DNA of 64,000 nucleotides from Flaccisagitta enflata (Eukaryota; Chaetognatha; Sagittoidea; Aphragmophora), in the NCBI GenBank assembly GCA_965153355.1, contig OZ231126.1, positions 29,140,001-29,204,000 of the forward strand, read 5' to 3'. The position numbers and the translations under genes are program-made. Below are positions 1 through 12,459 of the stretch, piece after piece. The first letter of the stretch is position 1. Each line of letters begins with the position of its first letter. Below the pieces are notes generated by a model, which was not told the DNA's origin, made no database searches, and saw only the letters and a program-made list of their open reading frames with translations.

Positions 1-28
1 ACTGCATTCCATAACCGGGATAGTGCAT

Positions 29-256
29 TCAAAGCAGCAAACCGAGGAGGTCAAGGTCGTCCTTCATTGCCTCGATGCATGTCAAAAATCGGGGCTTTTT
101 CTCGTCTGTTGCAACATGATGCTGATGATGAGAAAGGTAAAAGGCGATGAACGCATCCATTTGGCGCATTGTATCCTCAGCGCGCGAGAATCTCTTCCCC
201 AAATTATTGTCGATGAAGAGCAACTCAAGCTTTGCTTCGACATCGCTGAACTTCAA
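29..256 (-). CDS. unassigned open frame at the left edge
   Basis: An open frame encodes KFSDVEAKLELLFIDNN, RFSRAEDTMRQMDAF and a His-rich stretch, with a charged, helical character. It is on the same strand as the dipeptidyl peptidase-like exons but does not match that family. The plus strand is also open over much of the same interval, so coding status is uncertain. Confidence 0.2.
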   Translation of the reverse strand: MKFSDVEAKLELLFIDNNLGKRFSRAEDTMRQMDAFIAFYLSHHQHHVATDEKKPRFLTCIEAMKDDLDLLGLLL

Positions 257-300
257 TGGGATAGATATTTTGAATATCTATACAAAACCGCGTTGCTGAA

Positions 301-730
301 TTGATTGTCTATGGAAACTGGAAAGGGCATTTCCTGCCTAGATATCAGACATGGGCAATGCATTTGTTTTTCATGAATATCTAAGAAAATCACCCTGTCG
401 TTATTCTTGATTTATGATTCGTTTTTCATATTTTACTCTAAATGTATATACATATGAATTGAAACAAACAATCAAGTTATGTTTTTTTTCGGTACCAATA
501 AAGGCAGCTCTCGCCGTTGGAAAAAAGTCGTAAGTGCGAGGTTTTGGAGTTTTTTGTGATTGTGTTTTGTCTGGTTGATTGCCTTTTTTTTTCCCAGGCA
601 TCTTTTTGGTGTGTTCCACTCTCTACATGTGTTTCTCTGTTTGTTCTTTGTTTGCCCGTCTCTTTCTCTCTCTCTTTCTTTCTCCCATTCTCATTTTCTC
701 TCTCCCATTCTCATTTTCTCTCTCCCCTTC

Positions 731-807
<77 letters not shown>

Positions 808-1741
808 ATCTCTCTCATGTAACAAGGGGTTACAATATTGTTGCAAACAGGTGAACAGAGGCATCCAACCCCCATCCACACCCCAACCCCAACCCCCACA
901 CACAAGCATCTAGACCGCTTGATTTTTCACTTTTCTACTCGGACAGACAGACGGACCAACAAACTGATGGATGGACTGACGGAAAAAGCCTCTCATAGAG
1001 TCCAGAGTTGAAATGAGAGAGAGACTGTGCTGCCAGGATGCACAATTATCACCTGGGACATTTCAAAATTCAAATAGACTACAACTAACTCGATGACTCG
1101 TTTTTGGGAAAAATGCAAAAAATGCGAAAAATATGAAAAGATTTAAAAAATCATAGCTCCAAAACTATCAATCGCACAGAATTCTGCTTAGCGTCATCTT
1201 AAAGAGGAGAATTAGTTCTTTCTTAGCTATTAATTTCATGCGTAGTCCCATTCTGCCCCCAAAATGCAGCAACTTTCTCAAACGCTTCATTAATCAAAGG
1301 GAAATCCGTTTTTCTCTGCAGGACTCAAAAAGACCGAAGGGACTTCGTCTCTTCGACTTTTTTCCAAACTACTTAGGATATCTTTTTTTCAGGTTCCAGT
1401 TGGGGGCTTCGCAAAGCAAAAAATTTGATTTTCTTCTCGTCCCACTAACCCAATACGGAGTGAAAGAAATCATGAAGATGATTGTTTTCCATTTTTTCAA
1501 AATTCCTTCATCTTCCGTTTTTGTTTTGGCCTTAAAGTTTCCTCAGATTTTCCGGAATTCAGCAAAATCCTGTGTAGTCTTGTTACAAAAGGAACAATTG
1601 TTTGTTTTAGAAAATCATGATTTTTTAAAAAATAAATTAAAATATCACAGCATAAGTTACGAAAGAGCTTGTAAAAATGCAGATTAATGATTCTTTAAAG
1701 AGCAGAAATTTGTAAAAGCTTATTTAAAAAAGATCAGCATA
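301..1741. other. non-coding interval, left end
   Basis: AT-rich sequence without a supported gene. It contains the (CT)n run at 733-804, a degraded GTCC-type tract near 935-1000, and a diverged repeat at 1100-1240 whose relative lies at 55440-55520 (both share a CATAG..AATTCTGCTT..CG core). A GGAAAAAAGTCG motif is at 519 and its reverse complement near 1357. A 149-codon open frame at 1238-1687 has no family features and looks like chance. Confidence 0.6.
733..804. repeat. (CT)n microsatellite
   Basis: Uninterrupted CT dinucleotides for about 70 bp, preceded by imperfect copies of a CTCCCATTCTCATTTTCT unit (about 670-735). Confidence 0.97.
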
Positions 1742-1917
1742 CAGTAGGACCCCGCCTCATCGGTCCCATTGGGACTGAAGATTTTTCACCTTTATCTCAG
1801 GATAACCTTTAAAGAGAGGTGAAATAACATTAAAAACTATCATTTGGGACCTCAAAATGTTAACTTTTATTGATGGGGAACCTTTAAAAACGAGGCTGTT
1901 ATTGCGGGGTTCCACTG
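1742..1917. mobile_element. pogo/Tigger-type MITE
   Basis: A 176-bp element has terminal inverted repeats CAGTAGGACCCCGCC at the left and, read inward from the right, CAGTGGAACCCCGC. The left end is preceded by TA, the usual pogo target; the right flank is CA, so one copy has mutated. The CAGTnGnACC end matches the Tigger group generally, but it is not the same end sequence as the autonomous element at 12126-19460. There is no coding capacity. Confidence 0.65.
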
Positions 1918-3149
1918 CACTTTTTTATCCCACTGCAATATACAAATTAGGCTCTCAAAAATAATTTTCTAAAAAATGGAAAATGAACGATTTTTGATAA
2001 AAGAAAAATGGTATGGGTCTTAAAATTGGCCACTCCACATTAGGTAAAGAGGATGAAAAGAAATAATCCACTTTTGCTATGTGAAGCACCCAAAGGTTCC
2101 AGTCAATTGAGGTCCCCATTAAGTTTCATCGAGTTTGGTTCCTAATGCGTAAAATAATTCCCTCTCTTGGCCTGGTGATCAGTTATACTGGTTTTGGTGG
2201 TCTTTATTGAAAATTGTATTACAACCTGTACTCGTCTCCCCAATGCAATGATCGCGATGGAATAATTCATACAACTCGATGTTCGAAAATTGTTCAATTA
2301 TTCGTGAAGAGAGAGTGTGACTGAACTTCAGCATGCTCTTGGTCGCCCAACGTTGGAAGAGCTGGTGAAGACAAGTTCATTGCTAAAATCTCTCAACTAC
2401 CAACCAATAATGTACTCTTTCTGATGGCGCGGTAACCCACTTAGATCTTGTTTGATCTACCACTCGACTAAAAAGAAAGCCGCACCCTATTTTGAGTTGA
2501 TGGAAAAAAAAATCATTTAAACATTTTTTTGTAATTCTAGATCAATCCCAGATCTGTATCTCAAACGGTTAGAGTTTGTCAAAATTATCTTCTTATATGT
2601 AAAAATGCTCATTTTTCGATGGGATTGCAAACTAAAAATAACAATGTTTCTACCATTTCTGATGCCATTTCTAAACCAATAAAGCTAGAATTGCCAGATT
2701 GGAGCCAAATAAAAAAAACTTTTCAACAGCTTCAAATCGATTTAAGATTTTAATAAGTTATATTGAAATTCAATATGTCAATTTGCCTTTTAAAAGTGCG
2801 GCTTTTTTATTGAGTCGAGTAGTAGCTCTACATTTATCTCTACTTTTTCATTATGTCTATCTGTTCTCGTGTCATTTTGTTTTCTTTGTTTTGTCCAATT
2901 GTGCTATACTTCTCGTGTGAATAAATGCCATTTATATTAACTTTCAACTTACCTTTTCAGTAAGCTTCCAATGAATGCAATGAAAAGAACTAATGCAGGT
3001 CAAGCCAGCAGGCGACGCGACAGCTAGTTCTATTTTGACATCGGTTGACCAGCAGTCCGTTTTCCAGAACTGGCGGTTCTTTTTTTCTGATGCATATTGT
3101 TGAGAATTGTGGCAAGTGTAGTGTGTGGGCGTGAAGGAAATGAACTTAC
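1918..3149. other. non-coding interval with an old repeat
   Basis: AT-rich sequence. Positions about 2490-2780 are a minus-strand copy of a diverged interspersed repeat (family C here) also found at 19900-20400, 44028-44444 and 62390-62740. A strong minus-strand donor (GAAAAG|gtaagt) sits at 2950, but the frame upstream could not be joined to the exon at 3150. Confidence 0.5.
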
Positions 3150-4051
<902 letters not shown>

Positions 4052-4103
4052 CTGAGGACGAAAGAGACAAGGTTTGGTTGGTTTTATCTTTTGTTTGTTT
4101 TTG

Positions 4104-4260
4104 TTTTGTTGTTGTTGTTGTTGTTGTTGTTGCTGTTGTGTTATTGTGTGTGTGTATTATTGTTATTGTGTGTATACATATTGTGCTGTGTGTTGTGTGT
4201 GTGTGTGTATTGTTGTGTGTGTGTTGTGTATTATTTATTGTTGTTATTGTTGTTGTTGAC
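4104..4260. repeat. (TTG)n/(TG)n-rich tract
   Basis: Degenerate TTG and GTGT repeats. With the (CAA)n tract at 3533-3857 they form inverted arms around the 173-bp exon at 3879-4051, so the transcript could fold the exon into a loop. Confidence 0.85.
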
Positions 4261-4517
4261 TTCATCACAGTCATTGTTGTGAATTTGTGATGCTTCCCGT
4301 CGGTTTTAGCGTGTTTATTGACATATCTCTCTCGTCCTCTTTGGTGATATAGCCTCGATAAAACAAGCTGCTCTTGTTTTGTTATTCTCTTTTCACGTGC
4401 TGAGAATAACGGATATATCCGATAACAGATAGATTAACGTTTATACGGCCCCGCTCTGGTGACAAAATGGCGTCCGATGGTGTTTCATTCGACACCCATC
4501 CCTAGATACTCCCTAAA

Positions 4518-4636
4518 CAAGGCCAAGTAGGCCAATAAGGTGCGACGTGTGGATCGTCGAACGAATGCGTTACCCGACCAACAGACCGACAGACGGACAC
4601 AGCCAGTTATAGAGGTGCTTTGTCGCACCTAAAAAA
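4518..4636 (-). mobile_element. family A element, GGTGC subtype
   Basis: A 119-bp element. Read on the minus strand it starts TTTTTTAGGTGCGACAAAG, where GGTGC pairs with GCACC six bases later. It then has a CTGTCCGTCTGTCGG core and, near the other end, GTCGCACC, which can pair with the hairpin's GGTGCGAC; it ends GGCCTTG. A nearly identical copy lies at 40387-40514. Confidence 0.75.
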
Positions 4637-4644
4637 TCGAAATA

Positions 4645-4820
4645 CCCGTTTTTGATCGGACGCGTGCACGAAACTCGCTCACAAGTCACCGCTACGTTAT
4701 TGGTTGGTCCGTCTGTCCATCCATTAGTTCGCTCGATTGAAACTACCAGATCGTCTCGAGGTGAATAATGCATCATTTCGGACATTGCCCCTGCCCATCC
4801 ACACGCCGCTCTGTCATTTA
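4645..4820 (+). mobile_element. diverged family A element
   Basis: It keeps a GACGCGTGCACG start, a GGTCCGTCTGTCC core and a CCTGCCCATCCACACG 3' segment, in the same order as intact family A copies such as 60687-60893. The hairpin is broken. Confidence 0.5.
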
Positions 4821-5104
4821 TCTGATCGTTGAAGGTTTCGCAGAAACTTTGATACAAACATATTGATATGGGCTGTATAGTATAGCATATCAGTAAACAG
4901 AGCCCGTTTTACTTTGAGCGCATAAAACTGTGCGGTACGGCAAATGTAGGAACGATAAAACTTTCTCTCTCCGAATATCCTCTTTTTCTTTTTTTAATTT
5001 TCTGTCGATATGACCTGGGGCCTAGCCAACGACCTAAAGATATCAACGTCAAAAATTCAGCGACGTAGTCAAGGTATTTTTTTGAGTATGACTTTCGGAC
5101 AAGC

Positions 5105-5670
5105 ATCATAATTTTTTTCGAGTCAAACAAATGCCGTTTATTTGGAAACATAAATTGCCAATAGTAATTGATATTTTAGTGAATCTAGAACAATTTTGAA
5201 TAGGTCTATGAGGTTCAAAAATAGCATTAAAGTGCTCAAAAGTGGAGAAATGACCTAAAAATTGAAAAATTGTCAAAGCTGATGTTTTGAAACAGTTTCT
5301 AAGGGTAAGATATGCTCTCAGTATGAGTTTCATCGATTTACTTGAAAAAACATGGCCGTGATAAGAGAAAAACGCAAAACCGCAATATACAAATGAGATC
5401 TTATTTGCATAATGCCGTTTCGCGTTTTCGCTTATTGTGGCCATGTCTTTTTAAGAAAATCAATGAAATTCACAGTGACAGCATATTTTACCCTAAGAAA
5501 CTGTTCAAAAACATCAGTTTTGACAATTTTTTAATTTTTAGGTCATTTCTCCACTTTTGAGCACTTTAATGGTATTTTTGAACCTCATATACCTATTCAG
5601 AATTGTTCTAGATTCACTCAAATATCAATTACTATTGGTACTTTATGTTTCTATAAAAAAAAACTCAAAA
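5105..5670. mobile_element. 565-bp foldback (inverted-repeat) element
   Basis: Two arms of about 270 bp are inverted copies with a centre near 5395. For example, CAATAGTAATTGATATTT at 5159 returns as its complement near 5637, and the segments around GGTCATTTCTCCACTTTTG match over the full length. The arms differ at several percent of positions, so the palindrome is not new. No open frame of interest and no clear target duplication. Confidence 0.8.
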
Positions 5671-5945
5671 ATATTTCATTTTGTACCATTTTGTTAGGAA
5701 AAATAGCTGTTTTTGGCAAAAAAAAATGTTTCTTTTTTTTTTGGCTCATGATAGGCCAAAATAAGTATCAGATTCTTGTTCTACATGCTTTTTAGCACCC
5801 ACATGCAAAAATTTGTGATGGGTCCATTTTTTTTTTCATAACCCTTAGAATTGAGATTTTCTCCAACGGGATTCCTGGCCAGATAGGCACGTCCAATGCC
5901 ATTGGCAATGGCTGATTTTACGAGAGTATGATGGACCAACTTAAA

Positions 5946-6437
5946 TAGTCGCAAAAGCGTTAGATGGTCAGCGAAACCCGTGCCCTGCTTAAGTAGGTTG
6001 TGGTTGAAGTTGGGGGGGGAGCAGGGCAGCTGGCCCGAAGGGGTTGATGACCTATGCTTTCACACATATGGGGAATTTTCTCCTCCTTCTCCTCCTCCTT
6101 CTCCTTCTCTTTCTCCTCCGCACCTCCCCTCCCCCCAGCCTCCAGGCCCATATCTCAGCCTGAGCCCCTCTAATCCCGGTCTCGCGGCCCAAATCTCCAG
6201 TCTTGAGGCCCAAATCCCCTAGAGTTTTAATCTAGGCGCCAGGATTGATTTGGGCCTTGAAGCTGGGATTTGGTCCTCAGACTGGAATTTGGGCCTCGAG
6301 GCTGGGATATGGGCCTCCAGGCTGAGAAATGGGCCTGGAGGCTGGGGGGAGGGGGGATACGGAGAAGAAGGAGGAGGAGGAGGAGAAGGAGGAGAAAATT
6401 CCCCATATGTGTGACCCCTTCGGGGCCGCTGCCCCAA
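5946..6437 (+). mobile_element. family B foldback element, copy B1
   Basis: The head is TAGTCGCAAAAGCGTTAGAT, followed by CCCTGCT..AGCAGGGC. The left arm runs from GGGCAGCTGGCCCGAAGGGG to CACACATATGGGGAATTT, then comes a purine/pyrimidine-rich segment and 20-bp internal repeats (unit GAGGCTGGGATTTGGGCCTC). The inverted right arm ends CCCCTTCGGGGCCGCTGCCC. No coding sequence. Confidence 0.85.
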
Positions 6438-6619
6438 AACTGAGGTCCGTCATACCGACGGACTGACACGACCTTTCATTGAGTTGCTTAGACGTAGGGA
6501 GGAGAACTTCGTATGATATCAATATTTTGAGTAGAGCTAAATCGGTGATTTCCCATTTAGCCACTTATGTTTTATAAAAGAATAATGGTTAAATTGGCAA
6601 TTTCTCTTCCGCCCAACTC

Positions 6620-6719
<100 letters not shown>

Positions 6720-6726
6720 AAGCAAG

Positions 6727-6885
6727 ACTGTATACACTCCCCCCCAGTCGCGGATGGGTAGGCAGGAGGAATAGCGAAAGGAACCCTCACATTTTTTTTT
6801 GGTTACCGACGGACCGACGGAACGACTGACTTACAGACCGACCGACAGAGCAGGGTCTAGAGTCGCGAGTCCGCAGCTAAAAATC
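6727..6885 (-). mobile_element. family A element, C-rich subtype
   Basis: On the minus strand it begins TTTTTAGCTGCGGACTCGC, has a CGGTCGGTCTG-type core, and ends with GTCGCGGATGGGT (plus sense) beside a C tract. The same subtype occurs at 43757-43886. The hairpin is imperfect here. Confidence 0.6.
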
Positions 6886-6953
6886 TAATAACGCCCTTAT
6901 TTTGCTCATTTCATGGTCTCCTCTCTTCTCTTCTTATTCCTCTTTCTCTTTTT

Positions 6954-7575
6954 GGGCAGCGGCCCCGAAGGGGACGAAGTCCTGTAGAACACAGGGGTAC
7001 TTTTGTTCGTCCGTCCGTCCGTCTGTCCGTCCGTCCGTTTGTCCCCCCCACCAGGCTCCTCTGGCCTCAACTCTGGCCTCTAAGACCTCTAATCTGGCCT
7101 CTCAGACCCCCAATCTGGCCTCTCAGGCCTCAAATCCGGCCTCTCAGGCCTCAAATGCAGCCTCTCAGGCCTCAAATCCAGTCTCCAATCTCAGGCCTCA
7201 AACTGGGCCTCTCAGGCCTAAAATTAGGCTTCTTAGGCTTCAAATCCAAATCCTCAGGCCTCAAACCTGGCCTCTCAGGCCTCAAACTGGGCCTCTCAGG
7301 CCTCAAATCAGCTATCTGCGCCTCAGTGTATTGCTCTCAGGCTTCAAATCAGTCCTATTACCTTTAGAGCCTTAATCAAGCTCTCTTAAACCTCAAGTCA
7401 GCCCTCCCAAGCTTCCAGTTGGCATTCTCAAGCCTTACATCAGCCTTCTTAGACCTCAGTTCAGGCTCTTGAAGGCCTTCAGTCAGCCCTCTATAGCATC
7501 TCATCCACTTCTCAGGATTGAATGAAGTCCCCTGTGTTCTACAGGACTTAGTCCCCTTGGGACCCGCTGCCTGCT
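6954..7575 (+). mobile_element. family B foldback element, copy B2
   Basis: The left arm GGGCAGCGGCCCCGAAGGGG..GTCCTGTAGAACACAGGGG is mirrored at 7520-7573. Between the arms are (GTCC)n and many 21-bp units of the GGCCTCTCAGGCCTCAAATC type. The TAGTCGC head is absent on this copy. Confidence 0.85.
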
Positions 7576-7679
7576 TCCCCTCACTCAATTAATCCTCAAA
7601 GCAGGGCAGCAGGTATCTGCTGACCCACATGTTATACACCAGGCGACCTGTTCTTCTCTTACTTACTCCTCCCATCTTC

Positions 7680-8280
7680 TTCTTCTTCCACATACGGGCG
7701 GCCGAAGGGGCTGCGACCTATGCTCACATAGGAAATTTCTCCATCTTATTTATCGCTTCTTCTCCTTCTCCGTCCCCCAAACTAGTCTTGGAGACCCAAA
7801 TCCCTGGCTTGGCTCAATCCCTTGGCTCAAATCAACCTCGGCTCAAATCCCAACCTCGAGGCTCAATCCCTAACCTCGGGCTCAAGTCCCAGCCTCAGGC
7901 TCGTCAGCACGAGGCTCAGATCAGCCTCAGGCTCATAATCCTAGCCTCAAGGCTCAAATCCCAGCTTGGAGGCTCAATCCCAGCCTCGGGCACAAATCTG
8001 ACAGGCTCAAATCCAACCTTGAAGCTCAAATACCCCAGCTTCCTGGGCTCAAATCCTATTGACTCAAATCCCAACCTCAAAGCTCAAATCCCAGCAGGCT
8101 CAAATCCTCAGCAGCTCAAATCCAGCCTCAGCTCAAATCCGCCTCAGGCCTAATCAACCTCAAGCCCCCAATTCAGCCTCAGGCCTAATTCCCATCCCTG
8201 GTCCAAAGCAACATGGTCATCTGGCCCTTCAGGCCACCTGCCTCTGGCCACCTCACCCATGTCCCATGAGCAACAGGTAC
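7680..8280 (+). mobile_element. family B element, partial copy B3
   Basis: A left arm beginning CGGCCGAAGGGGCTGCGACC and CACATAGGAAATTTCTCC is followed by CCCAGCCTCAAGGCTCAAAT-type repeats. No mirrored right arm is seen; the copy grades into the (TTC)n tract. Confidence 0.6.
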
Positions 8281-8337
8281 ATGACCATCTGTGCATATGC
8301 AACTATTCATCTTCTCCTTAACCGTCTTCCTCTTCCT

Positions 8338-8339
8338 TT

Positions 8340-8370
<31 letters not shown>

Positions 8371-8647
8371 ATTCTTCTTCTTCCTCTTCTTCATTATCTA
8401 CTTTATCTACTTCTTCTTCCTCCTCTTCTTCCTCATCTTCTTCTTAATCTCTTTCTTCTTTTTTCTTCATCATCTTCTTCTTCTTCTTCTCCTTCTTCTT
8501 CTTCTTCTTCTTCTTCTTCTTCTTCTTCTTCTTCTTCTTCTTCTTCTTCTTCTTCTTCTTCTTCTTCTTCTTCTTCTTCTTCTTCTTCTTCTTCTTCTTC
8601 TTCTTCTTCTTCTCCTTCTTCTTCTTCTTCTTCTTCTTCTTCTTCTT
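8338..8647. repeat. (TTC)n microsatellite
   Basis: About 310 bp of TTC repeats, pure from about 8494. Long homopolymeric frames (Ser, Leu or Phe; Glu or Lys on the other strand) here are artefacts of the repeat. Confidence 0.97.
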
Positions 8648-8699
8648 TTCCTTCCGCATTAGCCCCTCCTTGCTCCTGCATGTACTTCTCCCAGTGACT

Positions 8700-9470
8700 C
8701 TCATCCACTCGGCCCTTCACGTTCAGCCTTTAATACAAGGAAGTTATTCCTCGGTCCTTCGAAAGAAGTTATAACAGTAGACCAGCATCTCTTTTAAATG
8801 TATATATTTTAGATTCGAAAAACAGTTTAAGTGTAAAAGTGTCGGTGAATCACCGTTGAGTTTAACTCGCTTCGATATATAAAAGGTTATTTCCCCCGAA
8901 AAAGGGTTGAATTTGAATATTTTCCCAGTCGTTGCCAAGTAAAGAAAATTTGTTTTTGCCGGCGAAAAAAATGGCTTAACATCACATTTTTTCGGGATTA
9001 GTCAACATCAGGTGAGCCAACTAAAAAGCATAAAGAAGTCTTTAAGAGGTTGCCCCGCATGTAAAAAACTGCATCGGGCCGCGAAACATTCATCATGGAA
9101 GCTTTTTAGCTGCTTGCTAGGCGACTCGGATAAGCAACTTTTCGGTCATGCCGTTTTGTCGCGCCTGCAAGCGAGCCCATAACTCTGCCCGTCTGTCCGT
9201 CGGGCAGTTAACACTTTTCCTTGATGGGCTGTTGGGGCTCTTTATTCTTAAAAGAATAGTAAGATTATCTCCAATATTTCGTCCTTGAGGAATCGATATG
9301 GGATCGAGATGCTGCAAGCTGCAGGCTGCTGCACGGCAACAACAACAACAGCGTCGCCATCAAACAAAACAACCACGTCATCAAACCGTCATTTATAAAC
9401 CAAGTAACCTGAGAAGACCTCCTTGATGGGGGGGGGGGTTAAGGGGTGCAGGTGACGCAAGAAAACTTAA
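8700..9470. other. intergenic or intronic, no gene seen
   Basis: Mixed sequence with a degenerate family A fragment at about 9107-9220 (TTTTTAGCTGCTTGCTAGGC followed by CCCGTCTGTCCGTCGGG). Nothing else was recognised. Confidence 0.5.
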
Positions 9471-9893
9471 TAGTCGCAAAAGCGTTAGATGGTCAGTGGT
9501 GCCCGTGCCCTGCTTAAGTAGGTTGTGGTTTAAGTTGAGGAGGGAGCAGGCCAGCGGCCCCAAAGGGGTCGATGACTTATGCGTTCACACATATGGGGGA
9601 TTTTCTCCTCCTCCGTCTTCTTCATTTTCTCCTCCGTCCATCCCCCCTCTGAGGGCTTCAAGGATGGTATTTGGGCCTTGAGGTGGAGATTTGGGCCTCA
9701 AGGTTGGGATTTGAGCCTCAAGGCTGGGATTTGGCCTCAGGCTGGGATTTGGGCCTCAGGCTGGGATTGGCCCTCGAGGCTTCATGAAGCAGATTTGGCC
9801 TTGGGCAATTGGGCCTGAGGGATTGGGAAGGGGGGCGGATCAAGAAGAAGAAAGAGAAGTTCATATGTGTGAAAGCATCAGTCATCGACCCCG
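9471..9893 (+). mobile_element. family B foldback element, copy B4
   Basis: The head is TAGTCGCAAAAGCGTTAGAT, the left arm contains GGTCGATGACTTATGCG, internal 20-bp units are of the CAAGGCTGGGATTTGAGCCT type, and the shortened right arm contains CATATGTGTGAAAGCATCAG. Confidence 0.8.
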
Positions 9894-9949
9894 CCAAAAG
9901 ACGATGTTTTAGTTGGGCTGTGACAAGGTCCTTGTTGGAAAAGCCTCGA

Positions 9950-10295
9950 CTTTGATTAGGTCTGATCGGGATGGGACGGGTCTGGTCACATTGGGTCAAT
10001 TCAGGTCAGGTCAGGTCGGGTCAGCTCAGGTCGTATTAGGTCGGGTTAGGTCAGATTGGATCAGATTGATTCGCGTCAAGTTGCTCTGGGTTGGGTCAGG
10101 TTTGGTTTGATTGGTGTGGGTCGGGCCGGGGCAGGTCAGGTCTGGTTGGGTCAGCTCAGGTCATGTTAGGTCGGGTTGGGTCAGATTGGATCAGATTGAT
10201 TCGCGTCAAGCTGCACTGGGTTGGGTCAGGTTTGGTTTGATTGGTGTGGGTCGGGCCGGGGCAGGTCAGGTCTGGTTGGGTTGAGGTGGGTTTCG
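9950..10295. repeat. GGTCA/GGTCG minisatellite with a 130-bp duplication
   Basis: Built of degenerate GGTCA, GGTCG and GGGTC pentamers. A 130-bp block at 10021-10150 is repeated at 10151-10278 with few differences, so a higher-order duplication arose recently. It ends about 65 bp before the acidic exon at 10361. Confidence 0.85.
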
Positions 10296-10360
10296 TGGAA
10301 GTCATGAGTGAGTATTAAAGATTTGACCTGAACTTTTTGTCTCTTTCCATCGATGCTCAG

Positions 10361-11888
<1,528 letters not shown>

Positions 11889-12015
11889 GTGAGTTTGATT
11901 ATGGTCTCACTTTTTAAGTAGGGTGACTTTCGCCGTGAAAGAAAAAAGTCTTATAGGCTGGTGTGGACAGCGACATTGAACAACCGATGTTGTTTTGACC
12001 ATGATTGTTTTTACA

Positions 12016-12028
12016 TCTATCTTTCTAA

Positions 12029-12075
<47 letters not shown>

Positions 12076-12107
12076 CATATCTATCTATCTATCTATCTGT
12101 CTATCTA
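12016..12107. repeat. (TCTA)n microsatellite
   Basis: Tetranucleotide TATC repeats with two small interruptions, ending 18 bp before the left end of the Tigger element. Confidence 0.96.
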
Positions 12108-12459
12108 ACAGTAGCAAAAGAAATACAGTCGAGCTTCACTAGAGCGCATCTCAGGGGACCGGACAAATTCATGCCTTATAGGCGAGGTGCCTTATTGCCG
12201 AATATGACTATTTCTATGAGAACTATCTATTCAAGACGCCATGATATCTCTTCTAGCTTCATGATGTATCCTTAACATGAAAAGAAACAGGGGATAGAAA
12301 TGGAACATTAGCAGTAATGAGAATGCAAAATTATTATTATCGTTTTATTTTTCGTCAACATGAAATGCGACAATCCAAGCAACAGTCAAAATCATAGACA
12401 ACTACTCTACTACACAGAATCCAGCAACCCAGTCCCACTAGTTTCAAGAAAGAGTAACA

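Noticed and set aside
2951-3088. Possible next exon of the dipeptidyl peptidase-like gene
   Set aside because: A strong donor (GAAAAG|gtaagt) ends the interval, but the only open frame does not match the phase left by the exon at 3150 and does not resemble the expected propeller sequence.
6902-8153. Open frames with LRP/QAS repeats
   Set aside because: Tandem 20-21-bp units of family B foldbacks; frame preserved only because some units are 21 bp.
8059-8720. Poly-Ser or poly-Glu open frames
   Set aside because: Translation of the (TTC)n microsatellite and family B repeats.
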